Of a DNA stretch of 33,373 nucleotides, positions 24,893 through 32,872 are shown piece after piece. The DNA is from Desulfocapsaceae bacterium (GTDB taxonomy: Bacteria; Desulfobacterota; Desulfobulbia; Desulfobulbales; Desulfocapsaceae), in NCBI GenBank assembly GCA_030065655.1, contig JASJDT010000010.1:1-33373 (forward strand). The letters are read 5' to 3'. Numbering within the stretch: position 1 is the first letter of the stretch; every line of letters begins with the position of its first letter. The notes below the pieces were generated by a model. The model made no database searches. It saw only the letters and a list, made by a program, of their open reading frames with translations, and was not told where the DNA came from. The position numbers and the translations under genes are program-made.

Positions 24893-25407
24893 CAGCTGCT
24901 CCCTCCAGGTTTGCCGGCAACTCCGAATACAGCTCCAACTCGAGTTTCAAGATGCTGTAGATCTTCCACGACCGGTTGTCGTTCATCCAGTGCATGGACA
25001 ACCACCCGTTCACCCTGCATCTGCACACTCAGCGTTCCCGGCATGAGGGTTATGCTGTTAACAAACAGGCGGCGTGGTGCTCCGTCTGGCAGGCTCATCG
25101 AATAGTTCAGTAAAACCGGTCGCAGTCCCATATCCACCCGCAATGCTCGGATGGCCACATCAAAGCCGCTAACAACCGACTTCCAGAGAAAAAAAGGAAT
25201 GAAAAAAATGATGCCGGTAAACGACATTGATAAGCGTGAACCCTCTTCTTTATCACTGGCAACTAAAACCACCACGAGGATGATTACGGGAAAGCCAAAA
25301 ATCCAGCTCTCTAAACTCGCCTCTGTCAAGATCAGCCAGACAACTGCCAGCACTATCAAATGGACCAGTGAACGAATTGACAGGGAATTACGTAGGTATC
25401 GTTGCAT
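24892..25407 (-). CDS. mnhE: MnhE/MrpE-like antiporter subunit
   Basis: This protein has about 171 residues, with N-terminal hydrophobic helices (about 10-55 and 65-90) and a soluble C-terminal domain. LLNYSMSLPDGAPRRLFVNSITLMPGTLSVQMQGERVVVHALD is the MrpE signature. I chose the ATG at 25407 since AGGA lies 7 nt upstream. A GTG ten codons earlier is possible but has no better site. It is the first gene of an eight-gene, tightly overlapping minus-strand operon (E-F-G-fusion-C-D-D-NuoL-like). MrpE helps assemble the complex. Confidence 0.92.
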   Translation of the reverse strand: MQRYLRNSLSIRSLVHLIVLAVVWLILTEASLESWIFGFPVIILVVVLVASDKEEGSRLSMSFTGIIFFIPFFLWKSVVSGFDVAIRALRVDMGLRPVLLNYSMSLPDGAPRRLFVNSITLMPGTLSVQMQGERVVVHALDERQPVVEDLQHLETRVGAVFGVAGKPGGSS

Positions 25408-25624
25408 GATATTTTCCTGAAAAAATTCACGATTCACAAATTGTCTCTCCTGACGCGAAATTTAACCATATTACCGGCAAAGTCTATTTTTCCCTGCAAT
25501 CAACCCTTGGAAAATAATCTCGAACACGTTGGAATGAACGAACTATACTGACCATAAAAAACTGAATTTATTTGGTAAAGTGCCTCATAACCAACTTTTA
25601 GCTTGAATGTCGTGAAATGCCCAC

Positions 25625-25663
25625 TTATCCCCTACTCTTAATTGACTATATTTTTGGGGATAA
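25625..25663. repeat. Inverted repeat TTATCCCC / GGGGATAA
   Basis: A perfect 8-bp inverted repeat is separated by 23 nt of AT-rich sequence. A TATAAT hexamer follows at 25672-25677. It may be an operator or a leader hairpin; the spacing is long for a simple terminator. Confidence 0.35.
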
Positions 25664-25804
25664 ACACCTACTATAATCAATCAAAGTTCAAAGAGACAAG
25701 GTGATAGCGTTTCCTGCTCGTATAGATGGATAAAACTCTTATCTTCTTCCGTCTTGTTAAAATAATAAAGATTCCAGCCTTTTTTACCGATTCATTCAAG
25801 AAAG

Positions 25805-25827
25805 GCAGGTGAATCAACCTCACCTGC
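25805..25827. repeat. Hairpin GCAGGTGA / TCACCTGC
   Basis: A perfect 8-bp stem encloses the 7-nt loop ATCAACC. No T-run follows on either strand, so it is not a clear terminator. Its role is unknown. Confidence 0.4.
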
Positions 25828-25980
25828 TTACTTGAAAACCACTGGCAAGAGACTGTTTGAATGCACTTTTACACCGGTACCGGTATTTAGTAAAGGGCAC
25901 GATGCTGATCGCCGTTAGCTCCACCGACGTTGATAGTATCTTGTAATTCTTGTTTTTTATGGCGTACCTAACAAAAAAAT

Positions 25981-26009
25981 TTGCAAACGGATTTTAACGC
26001 AGCTAGAAT
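25981..26009 (+). promoter_or_regulatory. Candidate sigma-70 promoter of the BPSS1780/RDD/MoxR operon
   Basis: TTGCAA (25981-25986) and TAGAAT (26004-26009) are separated by 17 nt. They match the -35 and -10 hexamers at 4/6 and 5/6. They lie about 85 nt before the first start codon of the plus-strand operon. Confidence 0.4.
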
Positions 26010-26095
26010 GAATTGTTTTTTGACAATCGAAGTCTGGCAATATTAACATCACTGGAGGGTTGTAGCTCAATTGTTTGGGTAATACAAAAATTATC

Positions 26096-27301
26096 ATGAC
26101 CAATTCTTACAAAATAGTGTTTAAGGGAGAGTTGCTTGAGGGATTCGAAAACGAGAACGTTATCGCGAATCTTGTTGCTATTTCCAAGATGGATAAAGCC
26201 AGGGCTGAGAAATTGCTGCAGGTCCAAAAACCAACGATTCTGAAAAAAGGTTTAGATAAAGCTGCAGCGGAAAAGCTTGCCAAAGCTTTAACCAAAGCAG
26301 GTTTGCAGGTCAGTGTAGTGTCATATGACACAACAGCAAAAAAGAACAAACCTGCATCCGAAGGTGTACACCACCCTCCAAAGGTGCAAGCAGCTCCAAA
26401 AGAAGTGGAAAAAGCTGAAAATCCTTATGCTGCCCCAAGCGCCGATCTTGGCGTGAAAAAAGAAGTTGGTGGTGACTGGCTGGATACCCCTCAAAAGGTC
26501 TCCGCCTCGAAAGGATGGAAATGGATAAGCTCTGCGGCAAAATTATTCTTTGGCGCGCCCCTCAAATGGTTGGCCATGGGTATTATTGCCGCGGTTATTT
26601 CATTTCCTGTACTGCTTATTCCCGTGATTGGTTCACTGATTTACTATATTCCTGTCATGATTTTTGCCGGTGGCTTCATGATTGCAGCCCAGCAGCAGAT
26701 GGAAGGAAACTCTCTGGAGATTAAATATATTTTCAGCGGCTTTAGTCAAAACAGAAACCAGCTTGCGCTTGTTGGCCTACTCTATGTTATAGGCATGTTT
26801 GTTATTGGTCTGGTATCGGCAATCATGTTTCTCGTCACTTTTGGATCAGGCTTTTTACCGCTACTTATGGGTGAGGCGCCTGACCCGGAAATTATGGCCG
26901 GATCTCTTGATAATATGATGACATTTGTGATCATCATTCTGGTGGCTACGGGACTAACTATCCCTATGGTAATGGCACTCTGGTTTTCCGCACCACTGGT
27001 TTCGCTCGGCAACAGGAAAGCTCTCCAAGCCCTCAAACAAAGTTTTCAGGCCTGTGTCAAAAATATTCTGCCGTTTCTCGTATACGGTCTAGCATTTCTG
27101 GTCATTGGAGTAATATTTATGGCAGCCTTTAGTGCCCTCATGGGTATTTTCACCTATCTCATGGCCGACGGCGGATCGATGCTTTTATTTTTCCTTCCTG
27201 TCGTTTTCATGATGTTTCTAGGGTTGCCGCTTATATTGATAAGCGGTCTTTCCGTGTATGTCGGTTTTCTAGACATTTTCTCAAACTCCACCGCCCACTA
27301 A
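26096..27301 (+). CDS. BPSS1780-family-like membrane protein
   Basis: This is a protein of about 401 residues. A soluble N-terminal domain (about 1-75) reads YKIVFKGELLEGFENENV followed by helices rich in K and A. A hydrophilic linker rich in P, K and A (about 76-130) follows. Then six or so transmembrane helices (about 150-400) resemble BPSS1780-type membrane proteins. The function is unknown. An upstream in-frame TTG at 26075 exists, but the ATG at 26096 matches the domain start better. Neither has a well-placed ribosome site; GGAGG at 26053-26057 is far from both. It is followed by RDD, SpoIIM-like and MoxR genes on the same strand and may belong to that membrane system. Confidence 0.75.
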   Translation: MTNSYKIVFKGELLEGFENENVIANLVAISKMDKARAEKLLQVQKPTILKKGLDKAAAEKLAKALTKAGLQVSVVSYDTTAKKNKPASEGVHHPPKVQAAPKEVEKAENPYAAPSADLGVKKEVGGDWLDTPQKVSASKGWKWISSAAKLFFGAPLKWLAMGIIAAVISFPVLLIPVIGSLIYYIPVMIFAGGFMIAAQQQMEGNSLEIKYIFSGFSQNRNQLALVGLLYVIGMFVIGLVSAIMFLVTFGSGFLPLLMGEAPDPEIMAGSLDNMMTFVIIILVATGLTIPMVMALWFSAPLVSLGNRKALQALKQSFQACVKNILPFLVYGLAFLVIGVIFMAAFSALMGIFTYLMADGGSMLLFFLPVVFMMFLGLPLILISGLSVYVGFLDIFSNSTAH

Positions 27302-27346
27302 TTTTACCTGACATCCCCCTTTTAGGGATTGGCTATTTGAGAAATT

Positions 27347-28051
27347 TTGTCTACTCAAAGCGATACACGATACAACTATCAAACCCCCGAAGGCGTGCAA
27401 CTGGCTCTTTCTCTGGCCGGACCAATGGTGCGTGGAGCGGCTTGGCTCATTGACTTTGTTATTCGGGTCATCTGCTATCTTATCGCGGCATTCCTGCTGG
27501 AACTATTTGGCGGGTTTGGTACTGGTCTCATGCTCATCATTCTGTTTATCATCGAGTGGTTCTATCCGGTCATCTTTGAGGTTCGCAATGGCATGACCCC
27601 TGGAAAACAGGCGATGGGAATAAGGGTTGTTCATGACGACGGTACGCCGGTTTTCTGGTCATCCTCACTACTACGAAACCTCATTCGCAGTGTGGATTTT
27701 TTTCCATTCTTCAATATTACCGGTTTCGTCACCATGCTGTTGAACTCCCGTTTCAAACGGCTGGGTGATCTCGCTGCTGGAACTGTCGTGGTCTATACCA
27801 GGGAAGATGACCATCAATTTTCCATACCTGATTATCCGGCTCAGCCCCCGCCACTTCCTCTAAAACTTGATGAACAACGACTAATTCTCGATTTTTGCGA
27901 AAGAGCCGACAACCTCTCAACTTCCCGTCGCCACGAATTGGCAACCATTTTAGTAGAATTCACCGAGGCGAAGTTGCCGGAAAACGGACTTCTTTCCTAC
28001 GGAAACTGGTTTTTAAAAGGAAAAAGCAACAATGAATCAAAACCAGTTTGA
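27347..28051 (+). CDS. RDD-family membrane protein
   Basis: The protein has 234 residues. The RDD domain occupies about 20-150: VRGAAWLIDFVIRVICYLIAAFLL, the loop GMTPGKQAMGIRVVHDDGTPVFWSSSLLRNLIRSVDFFPFF, and FKRLGDLAAGTVVVY. These carry the family's Arg and Asp residues. A soluble C-terminal part (about 165-234) follows. RDD proteins are poorly understood; some affect transport or salt stress. RDD genes often stand next to SpoIIM-like, DUF4129, MoxR and DUF58 genes, as here. The start is TTG with a weak ribosome site. It overlaps the SpoIIM-like gene by 20 nt. Confidence 0.85.
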   Translation: MSTQSDTRYNYQTPEGVQLALSLAGPMVRGAAWLIDFVIRVICYLIAAFLLELFGGFGTGLMLIILFIIEWFYPVIFEVRNGMTPGKQAMGIRVVHDDGTPVFWSSSLLRNLIRSVDFFPFFNITGFVTMLLNSRFKRLGDLAAGTVVVYTREDDHQFSIPDYPAQPPPLPLKLDEQRLILDFCERADNLSTSRRHELATILVEFTEAKLPENGLLSYGNWFLKGKSNNESKPV

Positions 28052-29018
28052 GGAAGCATATCAAGAGCATTGGCAGGAATTCGGTCGTCTGCTCGATGAG
28101 CTGGAGTCCAAGGACACTGCCAAAAAAACCTCTGGAATTTCATTGACGGAATTTCCGGCACGCTACCGAAAAATCTGCAACCACTATAGCCTGTCCCAAG
28201 CCAGACACTACAGGCCGGCTCTGGTCGACAAACTTCACGACCTGGTGCTACGCGGCCATTTGCAACTCTACCGTAAGAAAACCAACATTTTCTGGTCAAT
28301 TGTTCATTTTATTGCCGTGGATTTTCCTCGGACTCTACGCAAGAAAGCGTTTTTTTTCTGGCTTTCCTGCCTGTTTTTTTGCGTTCCCGGCCTTATCGCC
28401 GGTCTGGCAGCGCACAATGATCCTGTGCTCATTTACACCATTATGGATGAACATCAGGTAGCTGATATGGAATCAATGTACAATCCGGGGAACGAAAAAA
28501 TAGGCCGTTCATTTGAGCGTACTGAAGAAGACGATCTCACCATGTTCGGTTTTTATATTCTCAACAACATATCCATTGGCTTTCGCACCTTTTCCGGCGG
28601 TATCGTCTTTGGCATTGGTTCGATTTTCTTCCTGTTTTTTAATGGGGTAATGCTTGGTGGTGTTGCCGGACATCTGTCGCATCCACCGTTTTCCACCACC
28701 TTCTGGCAGTTTGTCTGCGGTCATGGTTCTTTTGAGTTGACTGCCATCGTCATCTGTGGAGCTGCCGGTTTGCTTTTGGGGTATAGTCTGCTGGTTCCAG
28801 GCAGATACAGACGGAGAGATGCCCTGCGAATGACCGCACCGGTTGCTCTCAAACTCGTAATGGGCGGTGCTCTTATGCTGGTAGTTGCCGCTTTTATCGA
28901 AGCCTTCTGGTCTTCATCCGGTTTTTCTGCCAATGTAAAGTTCTCGGTCGCTGCGGTTTTATGGAGCATGGTTGCGCTCTACCTCTTCTTAGCTGGAAGG
29001 AGAAGCCGTGAATCTTGA
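28032..29018 (+). CDS. SpoIIM-like (stage II sporulation protein M family) membrane protein
   Basis: This is a 328-residue membrane protein. A soluble N-terminal part (about 1-90) reads TEFPARYRKICNHYSLSQARHY, the conserved start of this family in Gram-negative bacteria. About 95-325 contain several helices, including SGGIVFGIGSIFFLFFNGVMLGGVAGHL and the GHGSFELTAIVICGAAGLLLGYSLLVPGR motif typical of DUF95/SpoIIM. Despite the name it need not mean sporulation; in this setting it accompanies MoxR clusters. AGGAAA lies about 9 nt before the ATG. It overlaps the genes on both sides (20 and 11 nt), so the cluster is one operon. Confidence 0.88.
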   Translation: MNQNQFEEAYQEHWQEFGRLLDELESKDTAKKTSGISLTEFPARYRKICNHYSLSQARHYRPALVDKLHDLVLRGHLQLYRKKTNIFWSIVHFIAVDFPRTLRKKAFFFWLSCLFFCVPGLIAGLAAHNDPVLIYTIMDEHQVADMESMYNPGNEKIGRSFERTEEDDLTMFGFYILNNISIGFRTFSGGIVFGIGSIFFLFFNGVMLGGVAGHLSHPPFSTTFWQFVCGHGSFELTAIVICGAAGLLLGYSLLVPGRYRRRDALRMTAPVALKLVMGGALMLVVAAFIEAFWSSSGFSANVKFSVAAVLWSMVALYLFLAGRRSRES

Positions 29019-30513
29019 GAGGCTTACCGTCGAAATACGTCCACGAACTCCCTGGGAGGCCATTGATCTTGGCTTTATCATTGCCCGCCGTTGGTATTGG
29101 AGATTGTGGTATCTCTGGCTGGTCGGCGCGGTCCCTGCTCTTCTTCTCTTTTTAGTAGTCACCACTTTACTGCCCCTCTCAGTAGCAAAATGGTGTTTGA
29201 TCCTGTTTTGGGTTGGCAAACCGCTGTATGAGCCGCCGCTGCTCATCTGGCTAAGCAAGGCTCTTTTCGGGGATAGGCAGCCTTATCACCAAATATTGCA
29301 AGAATTTAAGAAAATAATGACTGTCAAACGGTTCTGTTACATTCTTGCTATGCGCCTGAGCTTGAGCCGTTCTTTTTCAATGCCTGTCCTATTACTGGAA
29401 GGACTCGAAGGAAAAAAAGGCCGGCAACGACTAAGCATATTGCAGGATGGGTATGAACCGGCTTTTCTGAGCTTCGCCTCTTTTTTTATTGAGCTCATTC
29501 TGACGTTCACGATTATGAGCCTGCTTTATTATCTTGTTCCGGAAAGCCTCCGCTGGATTGATTTTGGCGATTTCATTTTTACCATCGACAGCTGGATGAT
29601 CCTTGGTGCCTATGTGTTGAGTTGTTCCATTTTTGCGCCGTTATACATCTGCTCAGGATTTATGCTCTATATCTCCCGGCGTGTCCAGTTGGAAGCCTGG
29701 GATATAGAAATAGGTTTCAAGCGCATTCGCCAACGCCTTTTTAAGCGTAAAAACGGCCTCAAACATACTGTGATAACTCTTTTTCTGGTCATGACCATTT
29801 TCTCTGGTTTTGGCACGCATTCCGATGCATATGCTAAAATTTCAGATCCTGAAAAGGCAAAAGAAATCATCGGAGAAGTGCTTGCTGACCGTAAGTTTGG
29901 TGAAGAAGTAACCCGCTACCATTGGGTTCCAAAAGACAGAGAAGAAAAGGTCGTAGATTCCACCTGGGCCGAAGCCTGGCAGGAGCTGCTTGAGTCAATA
30001 GCCCAACTTTTCGAGAATATCGGGCCAATTATCGGCAAATATGGGAAAATAGCCCTGCTATGCTTTGCCGGCATAGTGATCATCATTCTGCTGCTGAAAC
30101 ACACCCACATCCGACGTTGGCTCAACGCCGGTCTCGCTGCAGGAAAGAACGGTCATAAACCAGTGGAGGTTTTATTCGGTATGGATCTGCGGCCGGAAAG
30201 CCTCCCTGACGACCTGGGTAAGGCCTGCCTTGAATTATTGAACTCAGGGCGGAAACGCGAAGCAATGAGTTTGCTCTACCGAGGCACACTCTCGCGTCTT
30301 GTTAACGACCATGGCTTGGATATTCTGGCTTCTTTCACGGAAAATGAATGTTGCCAAGAAGTTCGTAGCCGCAGGCCGACAGTCGAAGCGAACTTTTTTG
30401 ATAATCTCACCTCTCTATGGATAATTACGGCATATGGCCATCGCGACCCGGATGGTAACCACTGCTCAGATTTGGTGGACAATTGGCAAAGTATCTATGG
30501 AGCAAAGTCATGA
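29008..30513 (+). CDS. DUF4129 domain membrane protein
   Basis: This is a protein of 501 residues with a GTG start, supported by AAGGAG 6 nt upstream. The N-terminal half has several transmembrane helices (for example about 30-60 and 150-180). About 258-340 is soluble and probably extracytoplasmic (YAKISDPEKAKEIIGEVLADRKFGEEVTRYHWVPK). A helix (about 347-363) leads to the C-terminal DUF4129 domain, which has LNSGRKREAMSLLYRGTLSRLVNDHGLDI near 415-445. The domain is found beside MoxR and DUF58 genes or fused to transglutaminases; no activity is established. It overlaps the SpoIIM-like gene by 11 nt and the DUF4350 gene by 4 nt. Confidence 0.83.
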   Translation: MNLERLTVEIRPRTPWEAIDLGFIIARRWYWRLWYLWLVGAVPALLLFLVVTTLLPLSVAKWCLILFWVGKPLYEPPLLIWLSKALFGDRQPYHQILQEFKKIMTVKRFCYILAMRLSLSRSFSMPVLLLEGLEGKKGRQRLSILQDGYEPAFLSFASFFIELILTFTIMSLLYYLVPESLRWIDFGDFIFTIDSWMILGAYVLSCSIFAPLYICSGFMLYISRRVQLEAWDIEIGFKRIRQRLFKRKNGLKHTVITLFLVMTIFSGFGTHSDAYAKISDPEKAKEIIGEVLADRKFGEEVTRYHWVPKDREEKVVDSTWAEAWQELLESIAQLFENIGPIIGKYGKIALLCFAGIVIIILLLKHTHIRRWLNAGLAAGKNGHKPVEVLFGMDLRPESLPDDLGKACLELLNSGRKREAMSLLYRGTLSRLVNDHGLDILASFTENECCQEVRSRRPTVEANFFDNLTSLWIITAYGHRDPDGNHCSDLVDNWQSIYGAKS

Positions 30514-31883
30514 CTGTTAAATCCATAGTTCAAAATGTTAGATCGCCATGGCTGATACTGCCCGTTTTTGTCATTGTTGTCGTAGTCACAGCAACGGCTT
30601 GGTTTTTCTATAAATTTGAAAAAGAAGATTACACCATCAACACTGGCAGTTCACCCCAGGCAAGGAGAAACCCTCTTCTTGCCGCCCAGGAATATCTGAA
30701 CCAATCCGGATTTCACAGCAAGAGTTCAGCAGGCCTTGATCTGCTTGCTGAATTACCGCCGCCAACCGATGCTCTGTTGATCCGACAATTACCCAGTGGT
30801 CTAAGCGATACGATTACTACAAATCTGCTCAACTGGGTGGAGCAAGGTGGGCATTTAGTTGTGGTGCCAAATGTCTATGCCCTGGAGAGCGATCATCCTG
30901 GCAAGAATACTCTTTTTGAGCAACTTGGTGTAGAAGTGCTTGAGTGGAAAAAAACCGATTGCGGCTGCCCAGAAACGGACGACGAACAAACCACTTCGCC
31001 TTCTCCAGATAACCAGGAAGCGGTAGCGAAAAGCGCAAATAATCAGCAGGATGCAGATACTGAAGATCCTGGCTCGACCGGTGATCCCGGACTGCGAAAA
31101 CGGCTGATTATTACTGATCTCGAGAAATCCAGAGTGCACCTGGAGACCTTTCAACCTCGACTGCTAAGAGATGTCAATGCAGCTGCCATTTTCAGTATAC
31201 ATGGCTCATATTTTATCGTTCATGAAAATGAGCCCAAGGAGGATCTGACCCAGAATGAATATATCGTACGGGAAGGTTCCTGGCTTCTTCAATTTGAGCG
31301 GGGTGGTGGCAGGGTTACGGTAATGAGTGAAATGGGTATTTTCTCCAACCAGAGAATCGGAGATTATGATCATGCTTTTTTTCTTTCCTGGTTGGTTGAT
31401 GAAGACGCCACGATCTGGCTGCAATATTCCACCGAGGTGAGCTCTTTTCTTACAATTCTATGGCAAAAAGCACCTCTGTTCTGGTTGAGCGTGATGATAC
31501 TTGTGGTGTTTTTGATCTGGCGGCAACAAATGCAGAGTGGACCACAGTTACAGCTCACTGAAGATCACCGGCAGAATATCATGCACCATATTGATGCAAC
31601 AGCTCAGTTTAACTGGAGAACCGCGAATCTTTCCACAATGGTTGAGAATAATCGAAAAACGATATGGAATGAATTACTTAGCAGAAAACTGGGAATTCTT
31701 ACAGGCCGCCAGAAAACCGATGTTACCATCTCAAGATTGGTTCAGAAAACCGGTATGACGGAAGAACAACTGCAGGCCACATTTCAGCAAACTGTGGCAA
31801 CAGAGCAGGATATAATTCGAACAACTGAATACTTACAACATATAATTACACTCATTTCAGGTGGAGAGAAAAGAAAAAAATGA
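30510..31883 (+). CDS. DUF4350 domain membrane-anchored protein
   Basis: The protein has about 457 residues. A transmembrane helix (about 14-34) is followed by the DUF4350 domain, which begins RRNPLLAAQEYLNQSGFHSKS, with LLNWVEQGGHLVVVPN further on. A second helix (about 318-338) follows, then a cytoplasmic tail. An acidic, low-complexity stretch with CGCPET lies at about 150-195 and looks like a disordered insert. I chose the ATG at 30510 because it overlaps the preceding stop (ATGA), with GGAG about 8 nt upstream; an earlier TTG at 30483 lies inside the preceding gene. It overlaps the MoxR gene by 4 nt. The biochemical function is not known. Confidence 0.82.
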   Translation: MTVKSIVQNVRSPWLILPVFVIVVVVTATAWFFYKFEKEDYTINTGSSPQARRNPLLAAQEYLNQSGFHSKSSAGLDLLAELPPPTDALLIRQLPSGLSDTITTNLLNWVEQGGHLVVVPNVYALESDHPGKNTLFEQLGVEVLEWKKTDCGCPETDDEQTTSPSPDNQEAVAKSANNQQDADTEDPGSTGDPGLRKRLIITDLEKSRVHLETFQPRLLRDVNAAAIFSIHGSYFIVHENEPKEDLTQNEYIVREGSWLLQFERGGGRVTVMSEMGIFSNQRIGDYDHAFFLSWLVDEDATIWLQYSTEVSSFLTILWQKAPLFWLSVMILVVFLIWRQQMQSGPQLQLTEDHRQNIMHHIDATAQFNWRTANLSTMVENNRKTIWNELLSRKLGILTGRQKTDVTISRLVQKTGMTEEQLQATFQQTVATEQDIIRTTEYLQHIITLISGGEKRKK

Positions 31884-32866
31884 CAATTGACAAAGCTGAA
31901 CTAACAATGAACATCAAGGATGGCACAGCCAGGATTCGCGCACTTGAGCAGGAAATCAAGAAGAGTGTAATTGGGCAGGATCGCGTGGTGAGAGAAATGA
32001 TCATTGGTCTGCTTGGCGGCGGCCACATTCTCATTGAAGGAGTTCCCGGTCTGGGCAAAACCCTGCTTGCCCGCACCATGGCAAAAGCAGCAGGCTCTCA
32101 GTTTAATCGTATTCAGTTCACCCCCGATCTTATGCCCAGCGATATAACCGGGCACAGTATGTTTGATATGCAGGATAATGTCTTTAAGATCCGCAGAGGA
32201 CCAATTTTTTGCCATATCCTTTTGGCCGACGAAATAAACCGAGCACCAGCAAAAACCCAATCCGCACTCCTTGAAGCAATGCAGGAACAGCAGGTTACCA
32301 TCGAAGGAAAATCGCTGAAACTTGCTCATCCCTTTCTGGTAATGGCGACCCAGAATCCCATCGAACAGGAAGGAACATACCCCCTTCCTCAGGCTCAAAC
32401 CGACCGGTTCATGTTTAAAATATACATAAACTATCCAGACAACGAGCAAGAAATTGACATTGTACAGAGCGTTACCAGCAATTCGGTGGGAGACGGTCTC
32501 GACACAGACAAGGCGGCATCTATACTCAGCCCTGGTGAAATCATTGCCCTGCAGCAGCTTATGCCGACGATGACAGCAGATGAACAAATAGTAAATTATG
32601 TTGTTGCGATAGTTCGAGCCACCAGAAGCTGGAACGGTATCGATTATGGCGCCGGTCCGCGCGGGGCCATCAACCTGCTTCGGGCAGCCAGAGGGAGTGC
32701 CTTATTGAGCGGCCGTGATTTTATTACCCCTGACGATGTCAAGGATATTGCCCTGCCCGTCCTGCGCCATCGGATCAAACTCTCAGCCGATATGGAAATT
32801 GAAGGATATACCGCAGATATGATTCTCACAGAGCTGCTTGATACTGTCAAAGCTCCACGGCTGTAG
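31880..32866 (+). CDS. MoxR-family AAA+ ATPase
   Basis: This is a 328-residue AAA+ ATPase of the MoxR type. Walker A is GVPGLGKT (54-61). Walker B is HILLADEI with D117/E118, followed by NRAPAKTQSALLEAMQE. The sensor-1 block is MATQNPIEQEGTYPLPQAQTDRFMF. The C-terminal lid contains GPRGAINLLRAARGSALLSGRDFITPDDV. MoxR proteins act as chaperones in maturation of protein complexes, often with DUF58 or VWA-domain partners. The next gene is DUF58, supporting such a pair. It overlaps the DUF4350 gene by 4 nt (ATGA). Confidence 0.95.
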   Translation: MTIDKAELTMNIKDGTARIRALEQEIKKSVIGQDRVVREMIIGLLGGGHILIEGVPGLGKTLLARTMAKAAGSQFNRIQFTPDLMPSDITGHSMFDMQDNVFKIRRGPIFCHILLADEINRAPAKTQSALLEAMQEQQVTIEGKSLKLAHPFLVMATQNPIEQEGTYPLPQAQTDRFMFKIYINYPDNEQEIDIVQSVTSNSVGDGLDTDKAASILSPGEIIALQQLMPTMTADEQIVNYVVAIVRATRSWNGIDYGAGPRGAINLLRAARGSALLSGRDFITPDDVKDIALPVLRHRIKLSADMEIEGYTADMILTELLDTVKAPRL

Positions 32867-32872
32867 GAAAGA

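Larger units (their letters stand above)
25408..26095. other. Long divergent intergenic region between mnhE and the MoxR-type cluster
   Basis: Nearly 690 nt hold no convincing gene. Visible structures are two perfect 8-bp inverted repeats, described separately, and a candidate sigma-70 promoter at 25981-26009. The region must hold the promoters of both flanking operons. I do not recognise an RNA family in it. Confidence 0.5.

Noticed and set aside
25642-25677. TTGACT...TATAAT promoter in the mnhE/BPSS1780 gap
   Set aside because: The two hexamers are good but 24 nt apart, too far for a sigma-70 promoter.
26053-26085. tRNA-like 5' part (GGTTGTAGCTCAATTG resembles a D-arm/A-box)
   Set aside because: No matching acceptor strand, anticodon arm or T-arm follows at the right distance; a TTCGA near 26141 does not sit in a paired stem and lies within the coding region.
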